64,000 nucleotides of DNA from Pedobacter planticolens (GTDB lineage: Bacteria > Bacteroidota > Bacteroidia > Sphingobacteriales > Sphingobacteriaceae), in NCBI RefSeq assembly GCF_014172375.1, contig NZ_WNXD01000002.1:868001-932000 (forward strand), read 5' to 3'. The position numbers and the translations under genes are program-made. The notes beneath the pieces are model-generated. The model did no database searches, had not been told where the DNA came from, and worked only from the letters and a program-made list of their open reading frames with translations. Shown one piece after another: positions 53,408 to 62,800 of the stretch (position 1 is its first letter; each line of letters opens with the position of its first letter).

Positions 53408-54370
53408 TTATTTATCCCCCAAAACAATTACAGCCTGACCAAGCCCTTTCGTCATTAGTTTATTTACTATTGAATAAGGCGCTGCGGTTAAGAATTTCTG
53501 AAGATTTCTAGTAAATCCTCTCGCATCAATTGCATTGCCCGAAGCATCATATAATGGAATGCGTACTTGTTCAAATAGCAACATATTTTCTGTCGATTCG
53601 CTAGTGCTAAATCTGCCTTTAACGGTATTTGCTTTCATCCAGTTTTCGATAATAGTACCCAATTCTTCCCCACCATATTCTTTCTCTAAGTCGCCATTCC
53701 ATTTCTCGAATTTCTTAACACGAACAATTATTTCACGTCCATTTGCAAATAAATCATCAAAATGACGTTGCAAACCCGCGTTAAAATTATCGATCTTATC
53801 GATTACTGCTTCTTCCAATAAAACTGCTGGATCTGCACTAAACGAAGGATTTCCTGTGCCTCCTGCTGTTGCAACTTCTTTATCGGTGTACGCATCAATT
53901 CCTTGCAACGTAAAACGGATAGATTTTTTAGGTCCGGTTTTTAAAACTTCAAAAGTTAACTGCATAATGATATCAGCTTTGGCAGTTTTTCTTAATTTAT
54001 CAATTGGAGATTCAACCACACCGCCGCCGCCACTTTTAGAGGTAAGCATTGCATCTTCAGCGCTTTCAGAAGCTAGGGTTTTCATTACAGATTCCATGTT
54101 TTTTAGAGGGAATCCTCTATCTGCCATTAATCCGTTAATTTTACTAATCATTGCAATTAGATCGGCATTTTCTTGAAATGCTCTTTTATAATCAGGAACT
54201 TTTTCTTTCGTTCCTTGGTTATCGAATTCTTTCATATACCCATTCTGATTGCACCAAACATCGCTTGGTACCACCATAATTGTTGGTTTTTTTGCCTGAG
54301 AGAATCCTGATGTGGTAAAGCCCAGTACCATTAAAGATAAGAGCATTATTTTCATGAGTTTTAGTTTCAT
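53408..54370 (-). CDS. DUF6175-like secreted protein, fourth gene of the envelope operon
   Basis: The signal peptide ends GFSQA. The mature N-terminus AKKPTIMVVPSDVWCNQNGY followed by RAFQENADLIAMISKINGLMADRGFPLKNMESVMK matches the pattern I associate with the Bacteroidota DUF6175 family. The later region KADIIMQLTFEVLKTGPKKSIRFTLQGIDAYTDKEVA is reminiscent of the nucleotide-free CsgG/LpoB-like fold, which is only a suggestion. At 320 residues it is nearly the same length as its downstream neighbour but not an obvious paralogue. Confidence 0.8.
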   Translation of the reverse strand: MKLKLMKIMLLSLMVLGFTTSGFSQAKKPTIMVVPSDVWCNQNGYMKEFDNQGTKEKVPDYKRAFQENADLIAMISKINGLMADRGFPLKNMESVMKTLASESAEDAMLTSKSGGGGVVESPIDKLRKTAKADIIMQLTFEVLKTGPKKSIRFTLQGIDAYTDKEVATAGGTGNPSFSADPAVLLEEAVIDKIDNFNAGLQRHFDDLFANGREIIVRVKKFEKWNGDLEKEYGGEELGTIIENWMKANTVKGRFSTSESTENMLLFEQVRIPLYDASGNAIDARGFTRNLQKFLTAAPYSIVNKLMTKGLGQAVIVLGDK

Positions 54371-54388
54371 ATCTATCTTTATGCTAGG

Positions 54389-54880
54389 TTATTGTTTAAG
54401 AATGCCATCAGCAATCATTTTTTGTTTGAGATCTGGTTTTTTGATTTTAATAACGAAACCACTATTGATCATTCTCTTTGCGTACTCAGGATCTTTTGAG
54501 AAGTTCAGCTCCACTTGATCGTCTTTAATAAAAGCATAGTTTCTATATTCTCCGCCATCGGCGAAAAACTTATTGAAATAAGCTTCATTTTGAGCTTTAA
54601 TATTTGCTTGGGCAAGAATTGGTTTTACATCACATGTAGCTTTTCCTTCTACAATTCCTCCAAATAAAATATCATTTATCGCATTTTTTTTAGCTTGCTC
54701 AATAACGGTAACTGTTTCGGCAGTATTAGACCACGCATTTACGATTTGAGTTCCATCTAGCTCCACACTAACACATTCTGTTTTGTGCGTGTAATAGTTA
54801 TTTGCAACTTTTTTAGGAGCTGAGCAGCTTGCGTAGATTAGCAATACAGCTAAACCAGCGCATAATAATTTCTTTCTCAT
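54389..54880 (-). CDS. Lipoprotein, third gene of the envelope operon
   Basis: The lipobox YASC lies near residues 16-19. The rest (VIEQAKKNAINDILFGGI, EAYFNKFFADGGEYRNYAFI) aligns with the preceding gene product (AIEQAKKNAVHAIIFKGF, KDFFTDFFSEGGKYMKFVTL), so the two are paralogues, one lipidated and one secreted. Its length is 163 residues. The gaps to its neighbours are 10 and 18 bases, supporting one transcript. No function is known. Confidence 0.78.
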   Translation of the reverse strand: MRKKLLCAGLAVLLIYASCSAPKKVANNYYTHKTECVSVELDGTQIVNAWSNTAETVTVIEQAKKNAINDILFGGIVEGKATCDVKPILAQANIKAQNEAYFNKFFADGGEYRNYAFIKDDQVELNFSKDPEYAKRMINSGFVIKIKKPDLKQKMIADGILKQ

Positions 54881-54890
54881 CGTTTAAAAA

Positions 54891-55418
54891 TTAAAAGCCT
54901 GCATTAAGAGATTTTAGAATTCCAGCGTCTTCTAAATCTTTCCTCAACAAGGCAACATTTACAGAAACCAGTACGCCAATTTTGTATTCCTTACCAACTC
55001 TCATTCTGTCTTCTGCCGCTACTGCGCCATCTGTTGTTAAGGTAACGAACTTCATATATTTACCACCTTCGCTAAAAAAATCAGTAAAAAAGTCTTTCTT
55101 TTCTTCTTCAATATTTACGTTTGTAGTTAATGGTGGTTTACCAGCAATACCTGTTTTCCCAGGAAATCCTTTAAATATAATCGCATGTACCGCATTCTTT
55201 TTTGCTTGTTCAATAGCAACAGCAGGGCGTTTAGAGTACGACCATACTTTAATTAAATAGGTTCCTTGTGTGCCAGTTCCGGCCACTTCTACTTCGTATC
55301 TCCAAGCTTCGGTTGCTTCATCGGCTTTTTTCTTTGCATGCGCTTGTGCGTTAACATTTAGGGTAAACCCAACTATAAACAAGCACAATAAGAGCGAACT
55401 TAAGATGTGTTTTTTCAT
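54891..55418 (-). CDS. Secreted protein, second gene of the envelope operon
   Basis: A signal peptide (ending NVNAQA) is followed by 150 residues with the A-I-E-Q-A-K-K-N-A helix and the FF-(S/A)-(E/D)-GG-(K/E)-Y motif shared with the downstream lipoprotein. A C-terminal segment (RVGKEYKIGVLVSVNVALLRKDLEDAGIL) resembles the end of the downstream protein (GFVIKIKKPDLKQKMIADGIL) as well. Duplication followed by gain or loss of lipidation is likely. It starts 17 bases after the first gene's stop. Confidence 0.78.
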   Translation of the reverse strand: MKKHILSSLLLCLFIVGFTLNVNAQAHAKKKADEATEAWRYEVEVAGTGTQGTYLIKVWSYSKRPAVAIEQAKKNAVHAIIFKGFPGKTGIAGKPPLTTNVNIEEEKKDFFTDFFSEGGKYMKFVTLTTDGAVAAEDRMRVGKEYKIGVLVSVNVALLRKDLEDAGILKSLNAGF

Positions 55419-55435
55419 TTCTATATAATTTGTTT

Positions 55436-56782
55436 TTATTTTATTTGTCTGATTAGCATTCCGGCAGCGAAGTTTTTGCCGCCTTTAAAAGTGGTTCTAT
55501 CTAGTGGAGTTTTAGATTTATCTTTTTTATTGTCTTTATCATCCTTATCAGATACTTCACCTTCTGCAGCATTGTATCGGTTATCCCAAATAGAGTTTTT
55601 ATCAACTGAAATGATGCCTTTTCTAACATAAGATGTTAATCCAGTTTTAGGATCTAAAGTTTGCTCCAATACTTCGAATTTATCACCCCCTTCTATACCC
55701 TCTTTCAAACCAATTTTAGCAGTTATTGGATCACCTGAATACAGTGGAGTTTTTGGTTTAAAGACATCGTACTCTTTTTGAAGTTTTGCAAAAACGTTAT
55801 CTACATTTCTTATCGTGGCTAACTCTACAGTTTGGTCTTCGGTTCGTTGGGTTTTTAATGAAAACGTAACCAACGTGCTAGATTTTTCACTTCCCACAAA
55901 TTCCATATCAAAATCGGTTGAGTTGTTAAATGCCTCTTTTTTCTTCACATCTAAACTCTTTTTATCCATCCAATATTTATCGTAAAAAACAGCTGCGGTT
56001 GTGTCGTTCCATTTTAGTCGATATAAATAAGAAGTAGTCCAAACAGAATAACCCTCTTTGGTTTTCTCATAGATCTTATCAGCTGCTGCATCTGCAAGTA
56101 TTTGAAAATAACCTAGTTTGCCAGTTTGTGATTTAGCTGCTAATCTAATTGCCGCCGCAATAGGCTCGTTACTTACAAATTTCAATTTTGTAAAAACCAC
56201 GAAGGTGTTTTTAATCAGTTCTTCTCCAGCATCAGCTAAAGAAGCGGTTCCTCTTGCAGATCCTTTTGCAATGTTTGCTTCCATTTCACTTGCGTTGTAA
56301 GAACCCCTTTCTGCAACAAGTTTCATGTCAAATGAGCCATCTGCTTGGCGATTAAACCACTTGGCGATTAATTGATTAGCTACTTTTTTGTCTTTGATGA
56401 ATTTATTAATCGTCATTGACATATCAGAGCCATCGCCATCAGCGTTTGCTACTGCGCCAGCAGCAGATTTTAATCCACTAAACATTCCTTTTTTTGAGCT
56501 TGTTGAGGCTGTTTGGGTTGTTCCAGTCACATTGAATTGCGTTGGGTCGAAAGAATTAAAACCGATAGAATGATTATTGTATTTTTCTGGAAATGGTGCA
56601 TTGCTGTATGCTTTCATCACAGTTTCCTTTCTAGGGAAATCTTCTGATTCGACTAAAATTAAGTGGAGCGAATTTCTGCGGTATTTTACTGCACTTTCTG
56701 CATCGCCAGATTGAGCTTTAACAACGGGACTAAAACCCATAAGTAGCCCAAGTAACACGAATAATTTTTGTGGATTTTTCAT
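55436..56782 (-). CDS. Secreted protein, first gene of the envelope operon
   Basis: A signal peptide (ending VVKAQ) precedes 425 residues with no recognised domain. Visible features are a Ser/Gly/Asp-rich flexible stretch (about residues 95-125), a helical middle and a Lys/Asp-rich segment near the C-terminus (DKDDKDNKKDKSK) before a last strand AAGMLIRQIK. It is the largest and first product of the five-gene unit, so the promoter should lie in 56783-57000. Homologues in other genomes would be needed to name it. Confidence 0.75.
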   Translation of the reverse strand: MKNPQKLFVLLGLLMGFSPVVKAQSGDAESAVKYRRNSLHLILVESEDFPRKETVMKAYSNAPFPEKYNNHSIGFNSFDPTQFNVTGTTQTASTSSKKGMFSGLKSAAGAVANADGDGSDMSMTINKFIKDKKVANQLIAKWFNRQADGSFDMKLVAERGSYNASEMEANIAKGSARGTASLADAGEELIKNTFVVFTKLKFVSNEPIAAAIRLAAKSQTGKLGYFQILADAAADKIYEKTKEGYSVWTTSYLYRLKWNDTTAAVFYDKYWMDKKSLDVKKKEAFNNSTDFDMEFVGSEKSSTLVTFSLKTQRTEDQTVELATIRNVDNVFAKLQKEYDVFKPKTPLYSGDPITAKIGLKEGIEGGDKFEVLEQTLDPKTGLTSYVRKGIISVDKNSIWDNRYNAAEGEVSDKDDKDNKKDKSKTPLDRTTFKGGKNFAAGMLIRQIK

Positions 56783-57414
56783 AATATTGATATAGTTTGT
56801 TTGGTTTAAGAGCGTTGAATGAATTAACCTTTAATAGATTGGTAATAGGTTTCGACTTTTTCGTTAAGCGTTAGTATTACTCGTCTATTTTTAACTATTA
56901 ATTATTATGTTTTCCTTTAGGTAGGATTAATTTCCTAAATGTCAATAAATTAGATTGAGCAAAAAATACCTATAATTAGGTATTTTTCATCGAATTTGAC
57001 CTGTAAAACGAATGTTTAGGGGTTTAGAGGAGATATTCTTTTAGATTTTGTATTTCTAAAAAGGAAAAATCATTGAATTTTTATAGGAAGGATAATGAAT
57101 GGAGAAAGTAATACATATCGGTACTTCGACGTCGCTCAGCTTGACAATTGGCGTATAGTTGGCGGTCGTCTTTGCGAGGGCATTTTCTGATTTTTCATCA
57201 GTAATGACCGTGGCAATCTCCCACTTGTTTTAGAACAAATTAATAACAGCAATGAGATTGCCACAGCCGATGAAAATCGGCTTCGCAAAGACGGTTATGG
57301 CGGTTAGTAATGAGCCGATACAGTTCTGTGCATTGGTTACTTTAACTAAAGGATACTTCGACTTCGCTCAGCAGGACAGCAATACAACTAATTTTAAAGA
57401 AATTTCAGATGCTC
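56783..57414. other. 632-base intergenic region with several REP-like palindromes
   Basis: The left 300 bases are AT-rich and should hold the operon promoter, although no full TAnnTTTG match is found on the minus strand. The right part contains short TTCGAC-type repeats (57118-57146 and 57349-57379, GCTCAGC with TACTTCGAC) and a compound palindrome at 57166-57299. No gene is supported. Confidence 0.6.
57166..57299. repeat. Compound REP-like palindrome
   Basis: The ends CGTCTTTGCGAGG (left) and CTTCGCAAAGACGG (right) pair, as do the inner GTGGCAATCTCCC and GAGATTGCCAC. Each arm also holds its own small hairpin (CTGATTTTTCATCAG; CCGATGAAAATCGG). It is a more elaborate relative of the 4704-4780 element. 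Confidence 0.65.
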
Positions 57415-57912
57415 TTAAATTCTATGATAAATAGTTTCTGTTGCTTTAGCTTCATCACCTTCTGGTGAAATATTGTAAGCTCTGATAATAAATTGAGTAG
57501 AATTGATGATTTCCAGTTCAGTTCTCCAGCCCCAAGGTTCAGGAATGCCAATCCATCCATATTTACCAGTTACAGCAAAACCATTTCCAGTTTCATGCCC
57601 TTCAGATTGTAAAATACCAGTTCCCATATGAAAACTATCTACCCAACTACATTGACATTTTTCATTGCCTAAATCGTAAGCCCATAACATTTTGCCTCCA
57701 TAAGGCTTTCCATTCAATGTGCCTTCGTATTCGTAGTGCATAAACCGATCATCCATCACCATAAAAATCCTAGCTCGCATTGGCGATTCATCAGCTAAAA
57801 TGTCTTTCTCAAACCAAGTACGCGTTGTGCCATCCCAACTTCCTACTAAAGCTGCTAATCTGTGGTGTGGACCGTTTTCTTTGGAGATTTCGAATTTACT
57901 TTTGCTCATCAA
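57415..57912 (-). CDS. DUF1579 family protein
   Basis: The 165-residue cytoplasmic protein has the family's features: an HHRLAALVGSWDGTTRTW start, a PMRARIFMVMDDRFMHYEYEG strand pair, GKMLWAYDLGNEKC and a WVDSFHMGTGILQSEG segment. The fold is probably a lipocalin-like beta-barrel. No enzymatic role is known. The start could be either of two consecutive Met codons. It is divergent from the lipoprotein gene at 57970. Confidence 0.82.
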   Translation of the reverse strand: MMSKSKFEISKENGPHHRLAALVGSWDGTTRTWFEKDILADESPMRARIFMVMDDRFMHYEYEGTLNGKPYGGKMLWAYDLGNEKCQCSWVDSFHMGTGILQSEGHETGNGFAVTGKYGWIGIPEPWGWRTELEIINSTQFIIRAYNISPEGDEAKATETIYHRI

Positions 57913-57969
57913 TACTAAAATAGAGAATTTATTTAAATTTACAGCTAATCAATCATTAAGAAACTGAGC

Positions 57970-58569
57970 ATGAAAACAAATCTCTTATTCTTTGTACTGT
58001 TATGTGCTTTAGGCGCTTGTAATTCTCAAGCTAAAAAAGAAGGAACTAAATTAGAGAGTTATACCAGTACTGAAATTGGTTGGACAATTGAAATCCCGGC
58101 AGGTTATAAATTAATAAGCCAAGCAAAAATTGAGGCTAGCGATAAAAAAGGGAAAGAAGCGGTTGATAAAGTTTATGAGGGAGAAGTAAATACAGATAGC
58201 TTAAAGCATTTGGCTAGTTTTCAGAAAAACCAATTAAACCTATTCGATTCGACGATTGAACCTTATGTAGAAAAACAGCCTGGCGATTATGAGGCAAATA
58301 ATAAGTTAATTAAGCAGTTAATTTTTGATACCTATCATAAACAGGGAATAAAAGCAGATACATTATCGTCTAAAGAAAATATACAAGGTCAGCAATTTAA
58401 TGCGTTTCATATTAAAGTTTATGGGCCAAATGGCACAGAAATTATGAACCAAATTATGTTTAGCAAAATAATTAAGGGATACGATTTTGGTGTTAATATT
58501 AGTTACAACAATGAAGCAGATAAAAAAATACTGCTAGATTCTTTTAAGCAATCCAAATTTGCTAAATAG
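57970..58569 (+). CDS. Lipoprotein of unknown function
   Basis: The lipobox LGAC is near residues 14-17. The mature part begins with a Lys-rich linker and then a single compact domain (TEIGWTIEIPAGYKLISQAKIEASDKKG, FDTYHKQGIKADTL, FNAFHIKVYGPNGTEIMNQIMF) of the type seen in small periplasmic alpha/beta lipoproteins. No catalytic motif is evident. It may share a transcript with the two genes downstream, starting 36 bases away. Confidence 0.7.
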   Translation: MKTNLLFFVLLCALGACNSQAKKEGTKLESYTSTEIGWTIEIPAGYKLISQAKIEASDKKGKEAVDKVYEGEVNTDSLKHLASFQKNQLNLFDSTIEPYVEKQPGDYEANNKLIKQLIFDTYHKQGIKADTLSSKENIQGQQFNAFHIKVYGPNGTEIMNQIMFSKIIKGYDFGVNISYNNEADKKILLDSFKQSKFAK

Positions 58570-58605
58570 TAAAAGAAATACTGAAATTCATTTTATCTTC
58601 GCTAC

Positions 58606-59169
58606 ATGTCATCACATCATATTGTAAGAGAAAAACAAGAGCCAGCTTTATACATTCATCATTTAGGTAATTTTGATGATGAACTTTTAGGGCAGTTATT
58701 AGAATGGAGTCCAACTTTAGTAGTAGCTGCCGAGGAATATGAAAAAGCAATTTCTCTCGGTTTAAAAGTTGATGTAGTAATTGGTGCCGATGATAATTTG
58801 CAACGACAAGAAAACACAAAGTGGATATTTTCGGCAACAGCTAATTTGCAAAAGGTAGTTAAATATTTAATTGCAGAGAAATATCCGGCAGTAAACATTA
58901 TCAGTAAAGAAAATAAGTTTGATGATTTGGTAGATTTTTTACCAGAAATAAACATTGTATTGTTTACCGAAACAGAAAAAAGCTATGCTGTTAAACCTGG
59001 CTTTAGTATTTGGAAACCAGAAGGCACTATTTTTCATATCGATATTATTTCTTATTTCGAAACAAGCAATTTAAAGCAAGAAGAAAATGGAGATTTTGTA
59101 GTATTAAAAGATGGTTTTGTGAGTTTTAATTTTAATACTGATTATTTGTTTTTGAGCGAGTTATTATGA
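58606..59169 (+). CDS. Possible thiamine pyrophosphokinase-like protein
   Basis: The segment TLVVAAEEYEKAISLGLKVDVVIGADDNL resembles the 'aaDgga..l...gi.pd.iiGDfDS' core of thiamine pyrophosphokinases, with conserved D and G-x-D positions, followed by a beta-rich C-terminal part. Other expected motifs are weak, so the enzyme may be divergent or have another nucleotide-linked role. The protein is 187 residues. Its stop overlaps the next start by four bases (ATGA), so it is coupled to the GNAT gene. Confidence 0.5.
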   Translation: MSSHHIVREKQEPALYIHHLGNFDDELLGQLLEWSPTLVVAAEEYEKAISLGLKVDVVIGADDNLQRQENTKWIFSATANLQKVVKYLIAEKYPAVNIISKENKFDDLVDFLPEINIVLFTETEKSYAVKPGFSIWKPEGTIFHIDIISYFETSNLKQEENGDFVVLKDGFVSFNFNTDYLFLSELL

Positions 59170-59669
59170 TAGTTTTAAGAAAAGCAAAAGAGGAAGATTT
59201 AGCTATTATTAGTGACATGGCAGAGCGCATTTGGCCACAAGTTTATAGCGACTACATTAGTGAAGAGCAGCTGAGTTATATGCTTAAGTTAATGTATAAT
59301 CGTGGCGAACTATTATCGCAATTGCAAAAAGGACATACATTTTTAATTGCCACAGAAACGGAAGAAGATAAAGATGTTGGTTTTGCTGGATTTTCAATTG
59401 TAGATACAGAAAACCAAGTTTACAAATTACATAAGTTATATGTTTTGCCAGAAACACATGGTAAAGGCGTGGGTAAAATACTGACTAATGAGGTTAAAAA
59501 CTTAGCGGTTCGTAACGGTGGAAAATTCTTGCAGTTAAACGTAAATAGAAATAATAAAGCCAAAGATTTTTATGAAAAAGCAGGCTTTAAAATAAAAGAA
59601 ACCGTTGACGTAAATATCGGCAACGGTTTCTTTATGAATGATTATGTAATGGAGCTGGAGATCAGTTAG
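59166..59669 (+). CDS. GNAT family N-acetyltransferase
   Basis: The acetyl-CoA-binding motif A is LYVLPETHGKGVGKILTNEV (Q/RxxGxG/A type, near residues 97-116), preceded by the beta-strand VGFAGFSIVDTENQVYKL. Motif B is QLNVNRNNKAKDFYEKAGFK. At 167 residues it is typical. The target of acetylation is unknown. It is translationally coupled to the upstream gene and converges with the S41 peptidase gene. Confidence 0.9.
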   Translation: MIVLRKAKEEDLAIISDMAERIWPQVYSDYISEEQLSYMLKLMYNRGELLSQLQKGHTFLIATETEEDKDVGFAGFSIVDTENQVYKLHKLYVLPETHGKGVGKILTNEVKNLAVRNGGKFLQLNVNRNNKAKDFYEKAGFKIKETVDVNIGNGFFMNDYVMELEIS

Positions 59670-59707
59670 CAGTTTTCAATTAACAATTGTCAGTTGAAAA
59701 CCGCTAA
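59665..59707. terminator. Hairpin after the GNAT gene
   Basis: GTTAGCAGTTTTCAA pairs with TTGAAAACCGCTAAC (one mismatch) with a 13-base loop, overlapping the GNAT stop codon and preceding repeat copy D. Confidence 0.55.
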
Positions 59708-59711
59708 CCAT

Positions 59712-59797
59712 CTCGTCATGCTCAGCTCGACTGGGCATCCTAATGCTAGGTTAAAGTCTTTACGCTTTACGATTCCCATTTTCATGGGAATGACGAG
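59712..59797. repeat. Dispersed palindromic intergenic repeat, copy D
   Basis: CTCGTCAT and ATGACGAG form the ends. Inner blocks GCATCCTAATGC and TTTACGATTCCC match copies A and B. It separates the convergent GNAT and S41 peptidase genes. Confidence 0.65.
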
Positions 59798-59809
59798 CAG
59801 TACGAAAGA

Positions 59810-62800
59810 TTAATGCCCTCTAATTGGATCTTTGGGCTTAGCTACATTCGGATATTTATAGGTTTTCATTTCCTCTTGAAGTAATTTAATGGTACGTTCT
59901 AATTGAGGATCTTTACCTTCTAGTAAGTCTTTAGGGGTTTGCTCTACAAAAATATCAGGTGCAACACCCTCATTTTCAATAATCCATTTTCCATTTGTAT
60001 CATAAATACCAAAGTTTGGAGAAGTAATGCTACCGCCATCTAATAATTGCGGATAGCCACTAATACCAACTAAAATACCCATTGTGGTACGACCAACTAG
60101 TTTTCCTAAGCCTTTGGTTTTAAACATATAAGGCATCATATCGCCGCCAGAGCCAGCGTTTTCGTTAATTAACATCGCCTTTGGCCCAAAAATACCATTA
60201 CCAGGAGTTGTGAAACTTTTACCATCTCTAATTGCCCAATAACTCACCAGCTCACGGCTTAATAAATCGATTACATAATCGGCAACAGAACCACCACCGT
60301 TATTGCGTTCGTCCATTAATAAGGCTTTTTTATCCATTTGAGAGAAGTAATATCTGTTGAAATAGGTAAAACCGTCTTGCCCTGTATTTGGCATATACAC
60401 ATACGCAATTTCGCCATTACTCAATTGATCTACCTTTTTACGGTTTCTCTCTACCCAATCCATTTTCCTCAATTCCATTTCAGAAGCAATAGAAATAGGA
60501 ACAACTACCACTTCTCTTGCGCCTACTAAACTTGGTTTGCTATTTACTTTAATGGCAACTTGTTTACCAACTTTATAATCGAACAAACTGTAAATTGAAG
60601 TTTCGCTAGTTAATGGAATTCCATTAACTGCAACAATGTAATCGCCTTCGTTAATATTTAAACCAGGCTCTGCTAATGGTGCTTTAAAGCTTGGGTTCCA
60701 ATCTAAACGATTAAAAATCTTTTTGATTTTATAATAGCCGTTTTCCATTTCATAGTCTGCGCCAAGCATACCAATAGCAATCGAAGTAGCAGTAGGTTCA
60801 TCACCTGGGTAAATGTAATTGTGACCAACTACCATTTCGCCCATCATTTCATTAAATAAATACGCTAAATCAGAACGATGATTTACATAAGGAAGGAATT
60901 TTTCATATTTAACTTTAATAGCTGGCCAATCTGCACCATGCATGTTTTCGGCATAGAAATATTCTTTTTCCATGTTCCAAACTTCATTAAACATTTGTTT
61001 CCACTCTGCAGCTGGATCTACCAAAACTTTAACTCCTTCTAGTTTGATTTTCCCAGTTTCAGAAGTTGCAGGTTTTTGTGCCGCTGGAACAATGTAATAT
61101 CCTCCACGAGAAGTATAAATCATGCTTTTGCCATCACTACTAACTCCAAAACCATTAATACCTGTAATCAGAGATTTCGATTCCATTTTAGCTAAATCGA
61201 TGGCATTTAATTCTCCGTTTTTAACGTATAATAATTGTCCATCAACAGCACCGTCAAGAGATGATAAACCATTTGCCATAGGCAAAGCAATAATTCTATT
61301 ACTCAAATCATCTAAATCAATAACTGTAGGTTTTGCCTCCGCAGGTTTAGCTTTGGTGTCTGTTTCTTTTTTATCCGCAGACTTTTTATCGTCTTTTTTT
61401 GGCTCTTCCTTTTTCGGAGCAGGCTCATCTGCTTTTACCGTTTCTTCATCGCTTTCAGTTTTATATAATGAAGGAGTTTTTTTTGCAAGAATTAAGGCAT
61501 AAGCCGAGAAATTTACTGGTCTTTGATAAGCAGACATGTGTAAACCGCTACCAGCTAAACCGATATCTGTACTTGCCATAAAGAATAAATATTTTCCGTC
61601 TTTACTAAATGATGGATTAGCTACATCACTCATTCCGTCTGTAATTTGGGTATGAGTTGCTTTTTCTACATTGTAAATAAAAATTGCACTAACTGTACTT
61701 GGCAAAGTTGCTACATAAGAAATCCATTTAGAATCTGGCGACCACGTTGGTTGCAACATGTTATACGTTCTATTGGTGTGCGAACCTAATTTATCTTGTT
61801 TTACTAAGATTGGTTTTCTTGAATCGATATCAATATAAAATAAGTTTAAATGGCTATCGCTGTAAAATAATTTCTTGCTATCTGGCGACCAAGTTGGTTG
61901 GAAATAGAAATATGTACTCCCTAAATCAATATATTCTGGTTCGCCTTTGGTTACTTGATTTTGCAATACCAATTGATATTTTCCATTTTTATCCGACAGG
62001 TAAGAAATATACTTTCCATCTGGCGACCAAGCTGGGTATTTCTCATAACTACCAGGAGAGTTAGATATATTTCTAGCATCGCCTTTTTCTTTAGGTACGG
62101 TAAAAATTTCACCACGACTTTCGAACAAAGCTCTTACGCCTTTTGGTGATATTTCGTAATTGCGAACATCACTTGCCAACTCATTGTAATGGCTACGTTT
62201 GTAAGGAGCATCTGCCTGAATATTTATAGCTACTGCATTTTCTTTGTTTGTTGCAACATCAAAAAGATGAATTCTTCCGCCCTGCTCAAATGCCAATTTG
62301 CCATTTCCACCAGTTAATGATTTAATATCGAAATCTTTAAAATTGGTTAATTTTTCAACCTTCTTAGAGCTTACATCGTAGCTATATAAGTTTAACGTTA
62401 AATCTTTATCCGATAGGAAATAAACTTTATTACCTACCCATTGTGGCTTTACATTATTAGAATTACTTCCTGGAATAATTTCGATGTTTTGAGTAGTGGT
62501 ATCAAAAATCCAAACCGTTGGCATACCTCCGCCTCGGTAACGTTTAAAAGCTACGTTAGCACGATCTGTTGGATCTGTATTTTTAATGTATGCCCAATAA
62601 CGTTTGTCGGCAGATGGAGAGCCTTGCACAGCTTCAGGCATAGGCAATGCTTTTTCGCCAGTTCCATCAACTTTAATGCGGTGCATTCTTGACGTTAATG
62701 CATAATTATAATCACGTGTAGACGTAAAATACAACTCATCATCACTTAACCAACCTTTTACCAAATCTGCATTTGGATGGTAGGTTACTCGTTTAGGTGC

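Noticed and set aside
57252..57434. 60-codon plus-strand frame
   Set aside because: It lies wholly within REP-like palindromes and overlaps the DUF1579 gene end.
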